The position numbers and the translations under genes were made by a program. A stretch of 35,541 nucleotides of DNA, taken from NCBI GenBank assembly GCA_017629175.1, contig JAGBXS010000107.1, positions 1 to 35,541 of the forward strand, in the 5' to 3' direction. Positions 16,770-27,255 of this stretch are shown here, in pieces. The notes beneath the pieces are model-generated. The model had not been told where the DNA came from. It saw only the letters and a list, made by a program, of their open reading frames with translations, and made no database searches. Numbering within the stretch: the first letter of the stretch is position 1; each line of letters begins with the position of its first letter. This stretch comes from Clostridia bacterium (GTDB lineage: Bacteria > Bacillota > Clostridia > Oscillospirales > CAG-382).

Positions 16770-18794
16770 ATGACCATCCGTTCCCTCTCTGCCGGAGATC
16801 TGCAAGCCCAGCTTTTGCAGACTGATGACGGCGTTTTGCTGCACCGCTTGGCAGACAAGAAATCCGGGCGGATCTTCTTGAAGGAAGATGGCGTGCTGTT
16901 TACCCTCACCGCCCGCAGACTGTCGGACGGCTCCTTCCTCACGGTGAATTCCGCCGCAGGCTGGAAAAGGGTCTGCGTCAGCGGAGAGTTTCCCGCTTAT
17001 ACCGTCAGTCTTTTCGGGCACAGAGAGCTTCCCGGCGTGACGGTGATCCTCACCGCCGTGGCAAGCGAAACCGCTCACAGCCTCTCCTGGACGGTGACCT
17101 TACATAGCGAAAACAGGGAGTATTCCCTTTACGAATGCGATTACCCCATTCTCACCTTCGGTGCTTGCAGCCGCACCAAGGTATTCTTCCCCTATGGGTG
17201 CGGAGAGGTCTACCCCTCCATGCGTACCTTTTCTTCCCGTCAGAATTATCCCTCCTACGGTGCTTCCATGGAATACATGGCACTGTGGCACGGCGGCGCG
17301 GGCAGAGGGCTTTACTACGGCCTCCACGATCCCGCCCCCGCCTACAAAAAACTCCATTATGAGAAACAGGAGGGCACTCTCCCCTTCTTGAAGGCGTGTA
17401 TGCCCCTTAGAGACATCGACAAAGCCGCAAACTCCCAGGTTTTGGAAGGCACTTGCGTTTGGCAGTTGTTCGACGGTGATTGGTACGATGCCGCCATGCT
17501 TTACAAGGCGTTCTTTGAACAGCACGCCTCCTGGATGCCTATGATGGAAAACGGCAAGCGGAAGGATACTCCCGATTGGCTCCGCACCAATCCCCATTGG
17601 TGGCGGAAGCGGATGAAGTGGGACGAATCCTTTGCCGACGAGATCATAGAAGCCGACGAAAAATTAGGCCTGGCATCTCCCGTGCATCTTTACGATTGGT
17701 TTCAGATCCCCTACGATACCAACTATCCCCATTACTTCCCCGCCAAGGAAGCCTTTGTTCCGGGGATGCGCCGTTTGCAGGAGAAGGGTATCCGCGTGAT
17801 GCCCTACATCAACGGCAGACTGTGGGATACCCACGATAAGGGCAAGGAGGACTGGCAATTCACCGCCGTCGCCCGCCCAAACTGCACGAAAAAGCGGGGT
17901 GACCAACCCTTCCTTGAGGTCTACCCCACCTCCAATATCGAGCTTGCCATTATGTGCCCCTCCACGGCACTGTGGCAGGAAAAACAGCAGGAGATCATGG
18001 AGACCCTCTTCCATGAATTCGGCGTGGACGCCGTGTATATCGATCAGATCGGCGCGGCGCAGGCATACCCCTGCGAGGATCCCTCCCATTCCCATCGGGC
18101 AGGAGGCGGCTCTTGGTGGGTGGAAAGCTACCGCAACCTGCTGGATCACGTGCGGCAGATCCTTCCCGAGGGGAGATGCCTCACCACGGAGTGTACCTCC
18201 GATCCTTACATGAAGGATATCCAGGCGTATCTTTCCTGGATCTGGATCAAAAACGATCAAGTTCCCGCCTTTATGGCGATCTATAACGGCTACGTGGCCG
18301 TGTTCGGCAGAAATTACCTCTACGCAGGGGACTGGATCGGAGAGAACATCTTCGCCGCCCAATCCCTCACCTACGGAGAGCAGATGGGCTGGATCCTGCC
18401 CGAGACCTACAAAGGGCTGACTCACGGGGAGTTCTACGATAAGTGCGTGCATACCCGCAGCACCTTGGGCTCATTCTTCTATGACGGCAAGCTGTTGCGT
18501 TCTCCCAAGATCGAGGACAAGGTGAAGCTGAAGACCAACAAGATCAAGGTGGAGGCCTACGGCGGACTTTTGGAGCATACCGCCACCTTCTCGGAATATT
18601 GGGAGCGGAAGGACGGCAAAAGGCTGTTGCTTTTGGTCAACGCCTCCCGCAAGGAGACCACTCCCACCCTGCAAACCCAAATTCCCGACGGCACTTATAC
18701 CACGGAAGGCGACGTGCAAACTGTGATCACCGCAAAAGACGGTGTTCTCACCGTCACGCTCCCGCCCCTTTCCGTTTCCTATATCATCCTATAA
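16770..18794 (+). CDS. DUF6259-like protein, glycosidase-type TIM barrel
   Basis: This 674-residue protein resembles uncharacterised DUF6259 proteins, related in fold to alpha-glycosidases of the GH31/GH36 type. The N-terminal third (about 1-250) looks like a beta-sandwich and includes GRGLYYGLHDP; the middle is a probable (beta/alpha)8 barrel with DWFQIPYDTNYPHYFP, MPYINGRLWD and AVYIDQIG near residue 423, where Asp lies at the place of a barrel nucleophile; TTECTSD near 472 could carry the acid/base; a beta-sandwich tail follows. There is no signal peptide, so it is probably cytoplasmic. ATG 16770 has AGAAAGGAG upstream; the frame is open further upstream but only inside comF. The substrate is unknown. 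It sits oddly among DNA-related genes. Confidence 0.75.
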   Translation: MTIRSLSAGDLQAQLLQTDDGVLLHRLADKKSGRIFLKEDGVLFTLTARRLSDGSFLTVNSAAGWKRVCVSGEFPAYTVSLFGHRELPGVTVILTAVASETAHSLSWTVTLHSENREYSLYECDYPILTFGACSRTKVFFPYGCGEVYPSMRTFSSRQNYPSYGASMEYMALWHGGAGRGLYYGLHDPAPAYKKLHYEKQEGTLPFLKACMPLRDIDKAANSQVLEGTCVWQLFDGDWYDAAMLYKAFFEQHASWMPMMENGKRKDTPDWLRTNPHWWRKRMKWDESFADEIIEADEKLGLASPVHLYDWFQIPYDTNYPHYFPAKEAFVPGMRRLQEKGIRVMPYINGRLWDTHDKGKEDWQFTAVARPNCTKKRGDQPFLEVYPTSNIELAIMCPSTALWQEKQQEIMETLFHEFGVDAVYIDQIGAAQAYPCEDPSHSHRAGGGSWWVESYRNLLDHVRQILPEGRCLTTECTSDPYMKDIQAYLSWIWIKNDQVPAFMAIYNGYVAVFGRNYLYAGDWIGENIFAAQSLTYGEQMGWILPETYKGLTHGEFYDKCVHTRSTLGSFFYDGKLLRSPKIEDKVKLKTNKIKVEAYGGLLEHTATFSEYWERKDGKRLLLLVNASRKETTPTLQTQIPDGTYTTEGDVQTVITAKDGVLTVTLPPLSVSYIIL

Positions 18795-18807
18795 GCGAGG
18801 ATTCTTT

Positions 18808-19347
18808 ATGGAGATCTGCAAGAAAAAAGGGTTGTTCTACCCCGACGTTCTGTTCCCCCATATTTACGAGATCACCCCCGCCTTTCTGCAGCAGCAGAAG
18901 GTGAAGGGCTTGATCTTAGATTTGGACAATACCATTGCCCCCTACGAGGTGGCAGAGCCCGACCGTAAAATGGCAAGCTGGTTCCACGCAATGAAGACGG
19001 CGGGAATCAAAATGGCCTTCGTTTCCAACAACAAGGGCGACCGTGTAAAGATCTTCAACCGCACCCTTGGTCTTCCCTTGTTCGCAGGAGCCAAAAAGCC
19101 CTTTACCAAAGGCGTACGCCAGGCGCTTGCGGCGCTGGAGATCACCCCCCAGGAGGCGGCAGGGCTGGGAGACCAGATCTTTACCGATTGTCTCGCCTGC
19201 CACCGCGCGGGGCTGAGATTTTACCTCGTCCCCCCCATCAAGGACAAGAAGACCCCCTTCTTCCGTTGCAAGCGTTTTTTGGAAAAGCCCTTCGTGGGGA
19301 AATTCAAGTACTACCGCACCTATCTTTCCCAAACCCAATCCGTGTAA
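18808..19347 (+). CDS. YqeG family HAD IIIA-type phosphatase
   Basis: A 179-residue cytoplasmic HAD-superfamily phosphatase of the YqeG type, common in Firmicutes and of uncertain physiological substrate. HAD motifs are clear: motif I DLDNTIAPYE near residue 38 (nucleophile Asp and acid/base Asp), motif II SNNKGDRV near 73, the motif III lysine in KKPF near 95, and motif IV GDQIFTD near 120. The length fits. ATG 18808 lies 13 bases after the preceding stop with a GCGAGGATT ribosome binding site. It is followed at 15 bases by the endonuclease IV-like gene. In related bacteria yqeG often sits near ribosome-assembly or shikimate genes, but that context is not seen here. Confidence 0.9.
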   Translation: MEICKKKGLFYPDVLFPHIYEITPAFLQQQKVKGLILDLDNTIAPYEVAEPDRKMASWFHAMKTAGIKMAFVSNNKGDRVKIFNRTLGLPLFAGAKKPFTKGVRQALAALEITPQEAAGLGDQIFTDCLACHRAGLRFYLVPPIKDKKTPFFRCKRFLEKPFVGKFKYYRTYLSQTQSV

Positions 19348-19362
19348 AAAAGGAGTTATCCC

Positions 19363-20208
19363 ATGATCCCTCTTTTCGGACCCGGAGGCAACTCCGAAGC
19401 CTTTAAGCGTGCAGGCTACCGCTCTTCCTTGGATGCCCCTCGCTTTGTAAAAGAATGCAGGCTGGACGCCTATGAATACGAGGCAGGGCAAGGCATTGCA
19501 GGCTCTCCCGAGATGCTGGCCGCCTTGGGGCAGAACGCCGCCCTTTTGGGGGTGAAGATGTCCTTCCACACCCCGTATTTCATCTCTCTTTCCTCCGTAG
19601 AGCCGGAAAAGCGGGTGAAAAGCGTGGGCTATCTCTACGAATCCGCCGTTGCCTGCTCCCTTTTGGGGGCAGAGACCATGGTGGTACATACCGGCTCCGC
19701 CGCGAAGATCTCCCGCGAGACTGCCATGGAATACGCCGCCGAGACTCTGCTGATGGCGGATCAAATGCTTTGCGAGCACGGATTTACCGTGAAGCTGGGG
19801 CTGGAGACCATGGGCAAGCAAAATCAGCTGGGCACGCTGGAAGAGGTGCTGACCCTCTGCAAGCTTTCTCCCCGTTTTTACCCCGTGGTGGATTTTGGGC
19901 ACATCAATGCCAGAGAACAGGGTATCCTAAAAACGGAGGACGATTTTAAGTATATTTTCGACCGCATTGCAAAGGAGCATTCTCCCGAAGCGGCGGAAAC
20001 TCTCCACTGCCATTTTTCCCGCATCGAATACACCGAGAAAGGGGAAAAACGGCATCTCACCTTTGAAGACGAGACCTACGGTCCCGACCACCGCCCGTTG
20101 TTGCGCGCCATCAAGGAGCTGGGTGTCTCCCCCACGCTGATCTCCGAATCTGCAGGAACCCAATCCGAGGACGCGCTGACCATGAAGGAGTATTATCTTT
20201 CCCTATGA
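19363..20208 (+). CDS. Endonuclease IV-like TIM-barrel protein
   Basis: The 281-residue protein belongs to the AP endonuclease 2 family, whose founder Nfo cuts DNA at abasic sites with a three-zinc centre. Most metal ligands line up with E. coli Nfo even in number: H69 (SFHTPYF), H109 (VVHTGS), E148 (LETMG), D177 and H180 (VDFGHIN), H217 (CHFSR) and E262 (ISESAG). The DxH pair expected near 229-231 is replaced by an adjacent Asp-His in YGPDHRP (about 242-243), so one zinc site may differ. The start has AAAAAGGAG upstream. It overlaps the next gene by four bases. It is probably a repair nuclease, but a related sugar-isomerase-like TIM barrel function cannot be excluded. Confidence 0.82.
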   Translation: MIPLFGPGGNSEAFKRAGYRSSLDAPRFVKECRLDAYEYEAGQGIAGSPEMLAALGQNAALLGVKMSFHTPYFISLSSVEPEKRVKSVGYLYESAVACSLLGAETMVVHTGSAAKISRETAMEYAAETLLMADQMLCEHGFTVKLGLETMGKQNQLGTLEEVLTLCKLSPRFYPVVDFGHINAREQGILKTEDDFKYIFDRIAKEHSPEAAETLHCHFSRIEYTEKGEKRHLTFEDETYGPDHRPLLRAIKELGVSPTLISESAGTQSEDALTMKEYYLSL

Positions 20209-20864
20209 AAAAATTTTGGCAAACCGCTTGGCAAAAGAAGCCCTTCCGCATCACCTTTTGGTGCGGTGTGAGCTTTGCCGCGGCCTGCGCTTTGTTTGTG
20301 CTGGTGTGCAACCTCATCGTGATCCTCGCGGCATACCCCCACAGAGAAGACCCGGAGGTGCTGATGGACTCGGAGGAGACCTACGATTGCATCTTAGTGC
20401 TGGGAGCAGGCATCAAAGCGGACGGCTCCCTCTCCAACCTTCTGCGGGACCGCATGACCATGGGGATCCGCTTGGCAGAGGAAGGGAAAGCCCCCGTTCT
20501 GTTGCTCACCGGGGACGGTGAAGATCCCCAAACCTACGACGAGGTAGGTGCCATGGCGGCATATGCCATGGAAAACGGCATCGACGAAGCGTTGATCCTG
20601 AAGGACCCCTTAGGCCTTTCCACCTATGAAAGCCTTTGGCGGGCGAAATACGTCTACGGCATGGAAAAGGTGCTGATCGTCACCCAGAACTTCCATCTTG
20701 ACCGCGCCCTTTATCTGGCAGACCGCCTGGGGCTGGAATGCACCGGGGTGGAATGCGATATCACCATGGCACTGCCCATGAACCATATACGGGAGTTTGC
20801 CGCCCGTATCAAAGCCCTCTATCAAGGGCTGACCTTACCCGAACTTGATGCACAGAAAGGATAA
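20205..20864 (+). CDS. YdcF/SanA family (DUF218) membrane-anchored protein
   Basis: This 219-residue protein has one N-terminal membrane helix (about 17-43) after a basic start, then a DUF218 domain facing outward. Family markers are VLGAGIKADGSLSNLLRDR near 65, LLLTGDGED near 100 with YDEVGAM, and VTQNFHLDRALYLADRLGL near 160. SanA/ElyC-type members affect envelope permeability and vancomycin tolerance, and some may act in lipid-carrier or peptidoglycan metabolism; the chemical activity is not settled. The start codon overlaps the stop of the preceding gene (ATGA). prmA begins immediately after its stop. Confidence 0.87.
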   Translation: MKKFWQTAWQKKPFRITFWCGVSFAAACALFVLVCNLIVILAAYPHREDPEVLMDSEETYDCILVLGAGIKADGSLSNLLRDRMTMGIRLAEEGKAPVLLLTGDGEDPQTYDEVGAMAAYAMENGIDEALILKDPLGLSTYESLWRAKYVYGMEKVLIVTQNFHLDRALYLADRLGLECTGVECDITMALPMNHIREFAARIKALYQGLTLPELDAQKG

Positions 20865-23812
<2,948 letters not shown>

Positions 23813-23831
23813 AACGAAAGGAACTACCCAC

Positions 23832-25214
23832 ATGAACGCATTGGATCTTTCCCGTCTCCCCGTAACCAATGAAGCGGACGTGGTGGTCTGCGGCGGCGGC
23901 ACTGCCGGCGTATTTGCCGCTATCGCCTGCGCAAACCAAGGCAAGGACACCCTGCTCATCGAGCAATTTGGCTCCCTGGGCGGCACCGCAACCAACGGTC
24001 TGGTTACCCCGCTGATGACCGTACACATCCCCGGCAATCCCCAGTGCTCTTATCTCTACAACGTCCTGCAGGAAAAGCTTCTTGCCCTGGGCGCAGGAAA
24101 TCAGGGCGGCACCGCCTTTGACCCCTTGATGCTCCGCTACGCCTTGGAGCAGATGTGCGTGGAGGCAGGGGTTCGCCTGCTGTACCACACCTTCATTCCC
24201 GAGGTGATCAAGGAAGGCGATGAAGTCACCGCCGTGGTCATCGCCAATAAGGCAGGACTCTCTCTGGTGAAGGGTAAGATCTTCATCGACGCCACCGGCG
24301 ACGGCGATATTTCCGTCCGCGCAGGGGCAGAATACAACAAGGGCAACCCCGAGACCGGCATAAACCAGCCCATGTCTCTCCGCTACATCATCGACGGTAT
24401 CGATATGAACGCCCTGGGCGCGTTCTTCAACGCAGAGGCACAGCGCACCGGCGTCACTGCCGCCGCAAGCGTTTGGAACAACGGCGTGGAGATGTACGCG
24501 CACTGTTGCCGCGGCACCACCGTCACCCTTACCAAGCTGTTCGAGGAGGCCATCGAGGCAGGCGACCTCACCGTAGAGGATCACATCTACTGGCAGGCCT
24601 TCGGTATGCCCGGCAGATACGGCTCCATCGCCTTCAACTGCCCCGAGTTCTTTGAGAACATCGACGGCACCAACCCCGAGGATCTCAGCATCTCCCAGGT
24701 CAAGGGCAAGGAAGCCATCGTGAGACAGCTGGCCTTCTACAAGAAGTATATGAAGGGCTTCGAGAAGGCTTATATCGCGGAGATCGCTCCCATGGTGGGC
24801 GTCCGCGAGAGCCGCGAGATCATCTGCGACCACGTTCTCACCGCCGAGAACATTTTGGGCAAGCAGAAGTTTGAGGATATGATCGCGCAGTCCAACTACC
24901 CCATCGATATTCACGGCAAGCAGTTGACCAACCGCTACCTCATCGAGCCCGCCGACGACGGCAAGCCCTGGTACGAGATCCCCTTCCGTTCCTTGATCGT
25001 TAAGGGCATCGACAACCTGCTGGTTGTAGGCAGATGCATCGGCGCGGAATTCATTGCGGAAGCAAGCGTTCGCATCCAGCCCACCGCCCGCTCCACCGGC
25101 GAAGCGGCAGGTATCGGCGCCGCCCTGGCCATCGACGGAAACAAGACCATCCGTGAGGTGGGCGGCGCAGATGTCCGTGCCATCATGATCGCAAAAGGCG
25201 CAAATTTCGTTTGA
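23832..25214 (+). CDS. FAD-dependent oxidoreductase (FAD_oxidored family)
   Basis: A 460-residue flavoprotein with an N-terminal dinucleotide-binding fold (VVVCGGGTAGVFAAIACA, residues about 17-34), the LLIEQFGSLGGTATNGLV stretch typical of the FAD-dependent oxidoreductase family often annotated FAD_oxidored, a second strand DATGDGDISVRAGAEY near 155, and a C-terminal FAD contact (LLVVGRCIGAEFIAEASVRIQPTA in two neighbouring segments, about 397-422). There is no signal peptide. The donor and acceptor are unknown; members of this family sit in varied sugar or organic-acid pathways. ATG 23832 has CGAAAGGAA 9 bases upstream and lies 19 bases after ligA, so it is the last gene of the cluster before the terminator. 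Confidence 0.85.
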   Translation: MNALDLSRLPVTNEADVVVCGGGTAGVFAAIACANQGKDTLLIEQFGSLGGTATNGLVTPLMTVHIPGNPQCSYLYNVLQEKLLALGAGNQGGTAFDPLMLRYALEQMCVEAGVRLLYHTFIPEVIKEGDEVTAVVIANKAGLSLVKGKIFIDATGDGDISVRAGAEYNKGNPETGINQPMSLRYIIDGIDMNALGAFFNAEAQRTGVTAAASVWNNGVEMYAHCCRGTTVTLTKLFEEAIEAGDLTVEDHIYWQAFGMPGRYGSIAFNCPEFFENIDGTNPEDLSISQVKGKEAIVRQLAFYKKYMKGFEKAYIAEIAPMVGVRESREIICDHVLTAENILGKQKFEDMIAQSNYPIDIHGKQLTNRYLIEPADDGKPWYEIPFRSLIVKGIDNLLVVGRCIGAEFIAEASVRIQPTARSTGEAAGIGAALAIDGNKTIREVGGADVRAIMIAKGANFV

Positions 25215-25223
25215 TAGAACGGC

Positions 25224-25254
25224 AAAGGAGCTCCCCAAAAGGAGCTCCTTTTTT
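25224..25254 (+). terminator. Intrinsic terminator closing the recD2-to-oxidoreductase cluster
   Basis: An 11-base-pair stem (25224-25234 with 25241-25251), a 6-base loop and a T run to 25254. It sits 9 bases after the oxidoreductase stop. Confidence 0.93.
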
Positions 25255-25283
25255 CGCGGGAGGTTTTACGGCCTTGTTTTCTC

Positions 25284-25314
25284 AAAAAACGCAGAGACGC
25301 GACCCGCCTCTGCG
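25284..25314 (-). terminator. Minus-strand intrinsic terminator after the SGNH hydrolase gene
   Basis: CGCAGAG (25290-25296) pairs with CTCTGCG (25308-25314). On the minus strand a run of six T follows (plus-strand A at 25284-25289). It lies just beyond the stop of the gene ending at 25321 and stands back to back with the plus-strand terminator at 25224-25254. Confidence 0.85.
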
Positions 25315-25320
25315 CATTTT

Positions 25321-27246
25321 TTATTTTCGCTTGAAGATCAGAACCAACGCTACGGCCACGGCAAGGACAACCCCTGCGATGAGAACGAACCAAAGAGGAT
25401 TCATACCATCCTTTGCGGGAACAGGTGCTTCGGAGGAGGATTCTGCAGCGGATTCCTCCTGGGAAATACTTTCCTCGGAGCTCTCTTCTTCCGATTCTTC
25501 TTCCGATTCTTCTTCGCTCACCTCGGGAGGTATCTCCACGGGAATCAGCTTGGCCGCCTCAATAGACTTCCAGGTGATGGAATCACCCACGTTGCCATAG
25601 ACGGAAAGGGTGAGGTAGTTCACCGTAATGGTCTCCTCTGTGCCCAGATATTCCGCCAAGTTTACGTAAACGTCCATATCCGCGGTGAAATCGTTCACCG
25701 TGCCGCTGACCAGCTGGGAAAGCTGAAGGTTGCCGCTTGTGCCGTCTGCCAGAGTGTAGTACAAATGCCCGTTGGCACATCCCTTGTTCATCAGCACCTC
25801 CAAGTGGAGCAAGGGCGTTTCCGCAAGGTTGATCTCTCCCCCTGCATTCACCCGCACAGAGGGCCAGGCGATGGTGCTGGCAGCATCCCGAGAAAGGGTA
25901 AAGCTTCCGTTTTCGTGGTATTCCACCCCTGCAACGCCCTGGGCGGGGGTGATCTTTTCGGGGGAAGTAGGCATTAAATCTGCGCCGTATTCGTAGGTAG
26001 GCAAGGGAGGCAGGGTTGCAGGATCCACCGCGGTGACCTCCAACTTGTTGATGGTAACCTTCTTCCCCGCCGTACCAACCACGTACAGCTTCACCCCGGA
26101 GAACACCACGTTCCCGTTTTCGTCCATCATGCCCTTGGGAATGATATCCTCCAATTGCAGGGTGCATTTGATATGCTGACCGCCTTGGATATCGTCCCCC
26201 GTCATTTTCAGAGAGGGGTTCGCCGCCTTGAGGATGGGAGTCAAGCGGATATAATCTCCGTCGTAACCGATGGTGGGAGTTGCGCCGTTGAAAAACAGCA
26301 TGATGTTCATGGCGGCTTCTAACTTGATGTCGATGGTGAGATAGCTTCCTCTTACGGGAACGGGCAGGGATTTATCCAGAGAGGGGGAATAATGCGCCTC
26401 CGGCCAAAGCCCCGTGGTGTTGGCAAAGGAAAGTGCGCCGTTTTGCTCCTTGGTCATCACGATGGTATCGGGGAAGACCTCCAGCCAGCTGTCGGGTTCA
26501 AAGGGCATGATGGAGGAGGTAAAAGGAGCCTCTTGGGGTTCGGGCGCCTTGGGGCGTTCCACGCGAGGGGCGTCGGGGTCGTTTTTGTAGTTGGCGCGGA
26601 AGTATTCCACCAGCCCGTCGACGAAGATCTTGTTCCCCGTCTCCGTCAAATGCACGCCGTCGGAAACCAAGACCTGGTCTGCCGTGTAGGATTCATCCAT
26701 CATGGCGTGGACATCCACCAAGGGCACGTCGTATTCCGCCGCCAGCTCCCGCACGATGTTTACGTAAACATCCAGACCTTCGTTCACCGTGCCCTGGGGG
26801 TACAGACTTCCCCCGCCGCAGGCGTATTCCTGAATGATGGGAGAGGTCACCAGAATAGGAACGGCGTCGATCTTCTTCAGTTCCGTAATGAAATACACCA
26901 GATTGGCACGGTAATCCTCGGGGGTCACCTGAGGCTGACCGGTTTTTTGGCGGTTGAAATCGTTGGTGCCGAAGCAAATGGTCACGAAATCCGGGTTATG
27001 CGCCAACACATCCCGCTGAAAACGCACTCTGCCGTGGGAGGTATCGTTCCCGCCGATGCCGGAATTCACCAAGTGCATATTTAATTCTTCCGCCACGTCC
27101 ATAGACCAGGAGGGAAGGGCGGTGTTGCTGGCACCGAAGGTCACCAAAACACACCCGTCCAAAACCTTCTCCTCTTCTGCGGAAGCGGGAAGGCACAAAC
27201 AACTAAGCAAGCTCATAAGCAATAAAACCGCCGTCCATTTTTTCAT
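25321..27246 (-). CDS. Secreted, membrane-anchored SGNH/GDSL hydrolase
   Basis: The 641-residue protein is an exported esterase-like enzyme. It has a signal peptide (MKKWTAVLLL to about PASA at residue 23). In the SGNH domain (about 30-220) block I reads TFGASN with Ser40, where GDS is usual; block II is SGIGGND; block III is FGTND (N95); and block V is SDGVHLTE (D196, H199). The catalytic set is therefore complete. Two beta-rich, probably carbohydrate-binding regions follow (about 235-410 and 430-590), then an acidic Ser/Glu repeat stalk, one membrane helix and a KRK tail. No LPXTG motif is seen, so it is likely anchored by the helix. ATG 27246 has GAGGAA upstream. It lies 9 bases downstream of the Nudix-HAD gene, probably in one operon. 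Likely role: removing acyl groups from a glycan. Confidence 0.88.
   Translation of the reverse strand: MKKWTAVLLLMSLLSCLCLPASAEEEKVLDGCVLVTFGASNTALPSWSMDVAEELNMHLVNSGIGGNDTSHGRVRFQRDVLAHNPDFVTICFGTNDFNRQKTGQPQVTPEDYRANLVYFITELKKIDAVPILVTSPIIQEYACGGGSLYPQGTVNEGLDVYVNIVRELAAEYDVPLVDVHAMMDESYTADQVLVSDGVHLTETGNKIFVDGLVEYFRANYKNDPDAPRVERPKAPEPQEAPFTSSIMPFEPDSWLEVFPDTIVMTKEQNGALSFANTTGLWPEAHYSPSLDKSLPVPVRGSYLTIDIKLEAAMNIMLFFNGATPTIGYDGDYIRLTPILKAANPSLKMTGDDIQGGQHIKCTLQLEDIIPKGMMDENGNVVFSGVKLYVVGTAGKKVTINKLEVTAVDPATLPPLPTYEYGADLMPTSPEKITPAQGVAGVEYHENGSFTLSRDAASTIAWPSVRVNAGGEINLAETPLLHLEVLMNKGCANGHLYYTLADGTSGNLQLSQLVSGTVNDFTADMDVYVNLAEYLGTEETITVNYLTLSVYGNVGDSITWKSIEAAKLIPVEIPPEVSEEESEEESEEESSEESISQEESAAESSSEAPVPAKDGMNPLWFVLIAGVVLAVAVALVLIFKRK
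25478..25521 (-). repeat. Low-complexity Ser/Glu-coding repeat in the SGNH hydrolase stalk
   Basis: The plus strand shows repeated TTCTTCCGA-type units, which on the minus strand encode tandem EEESEEES peptides in the stalk just before the membrane helix. Unit length is about 12 bases (four residues). Such runs can change length by slippage without breaking the frame. Confidence 0.65.
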
Positions 27247-27255
27247 ATAAATTCC

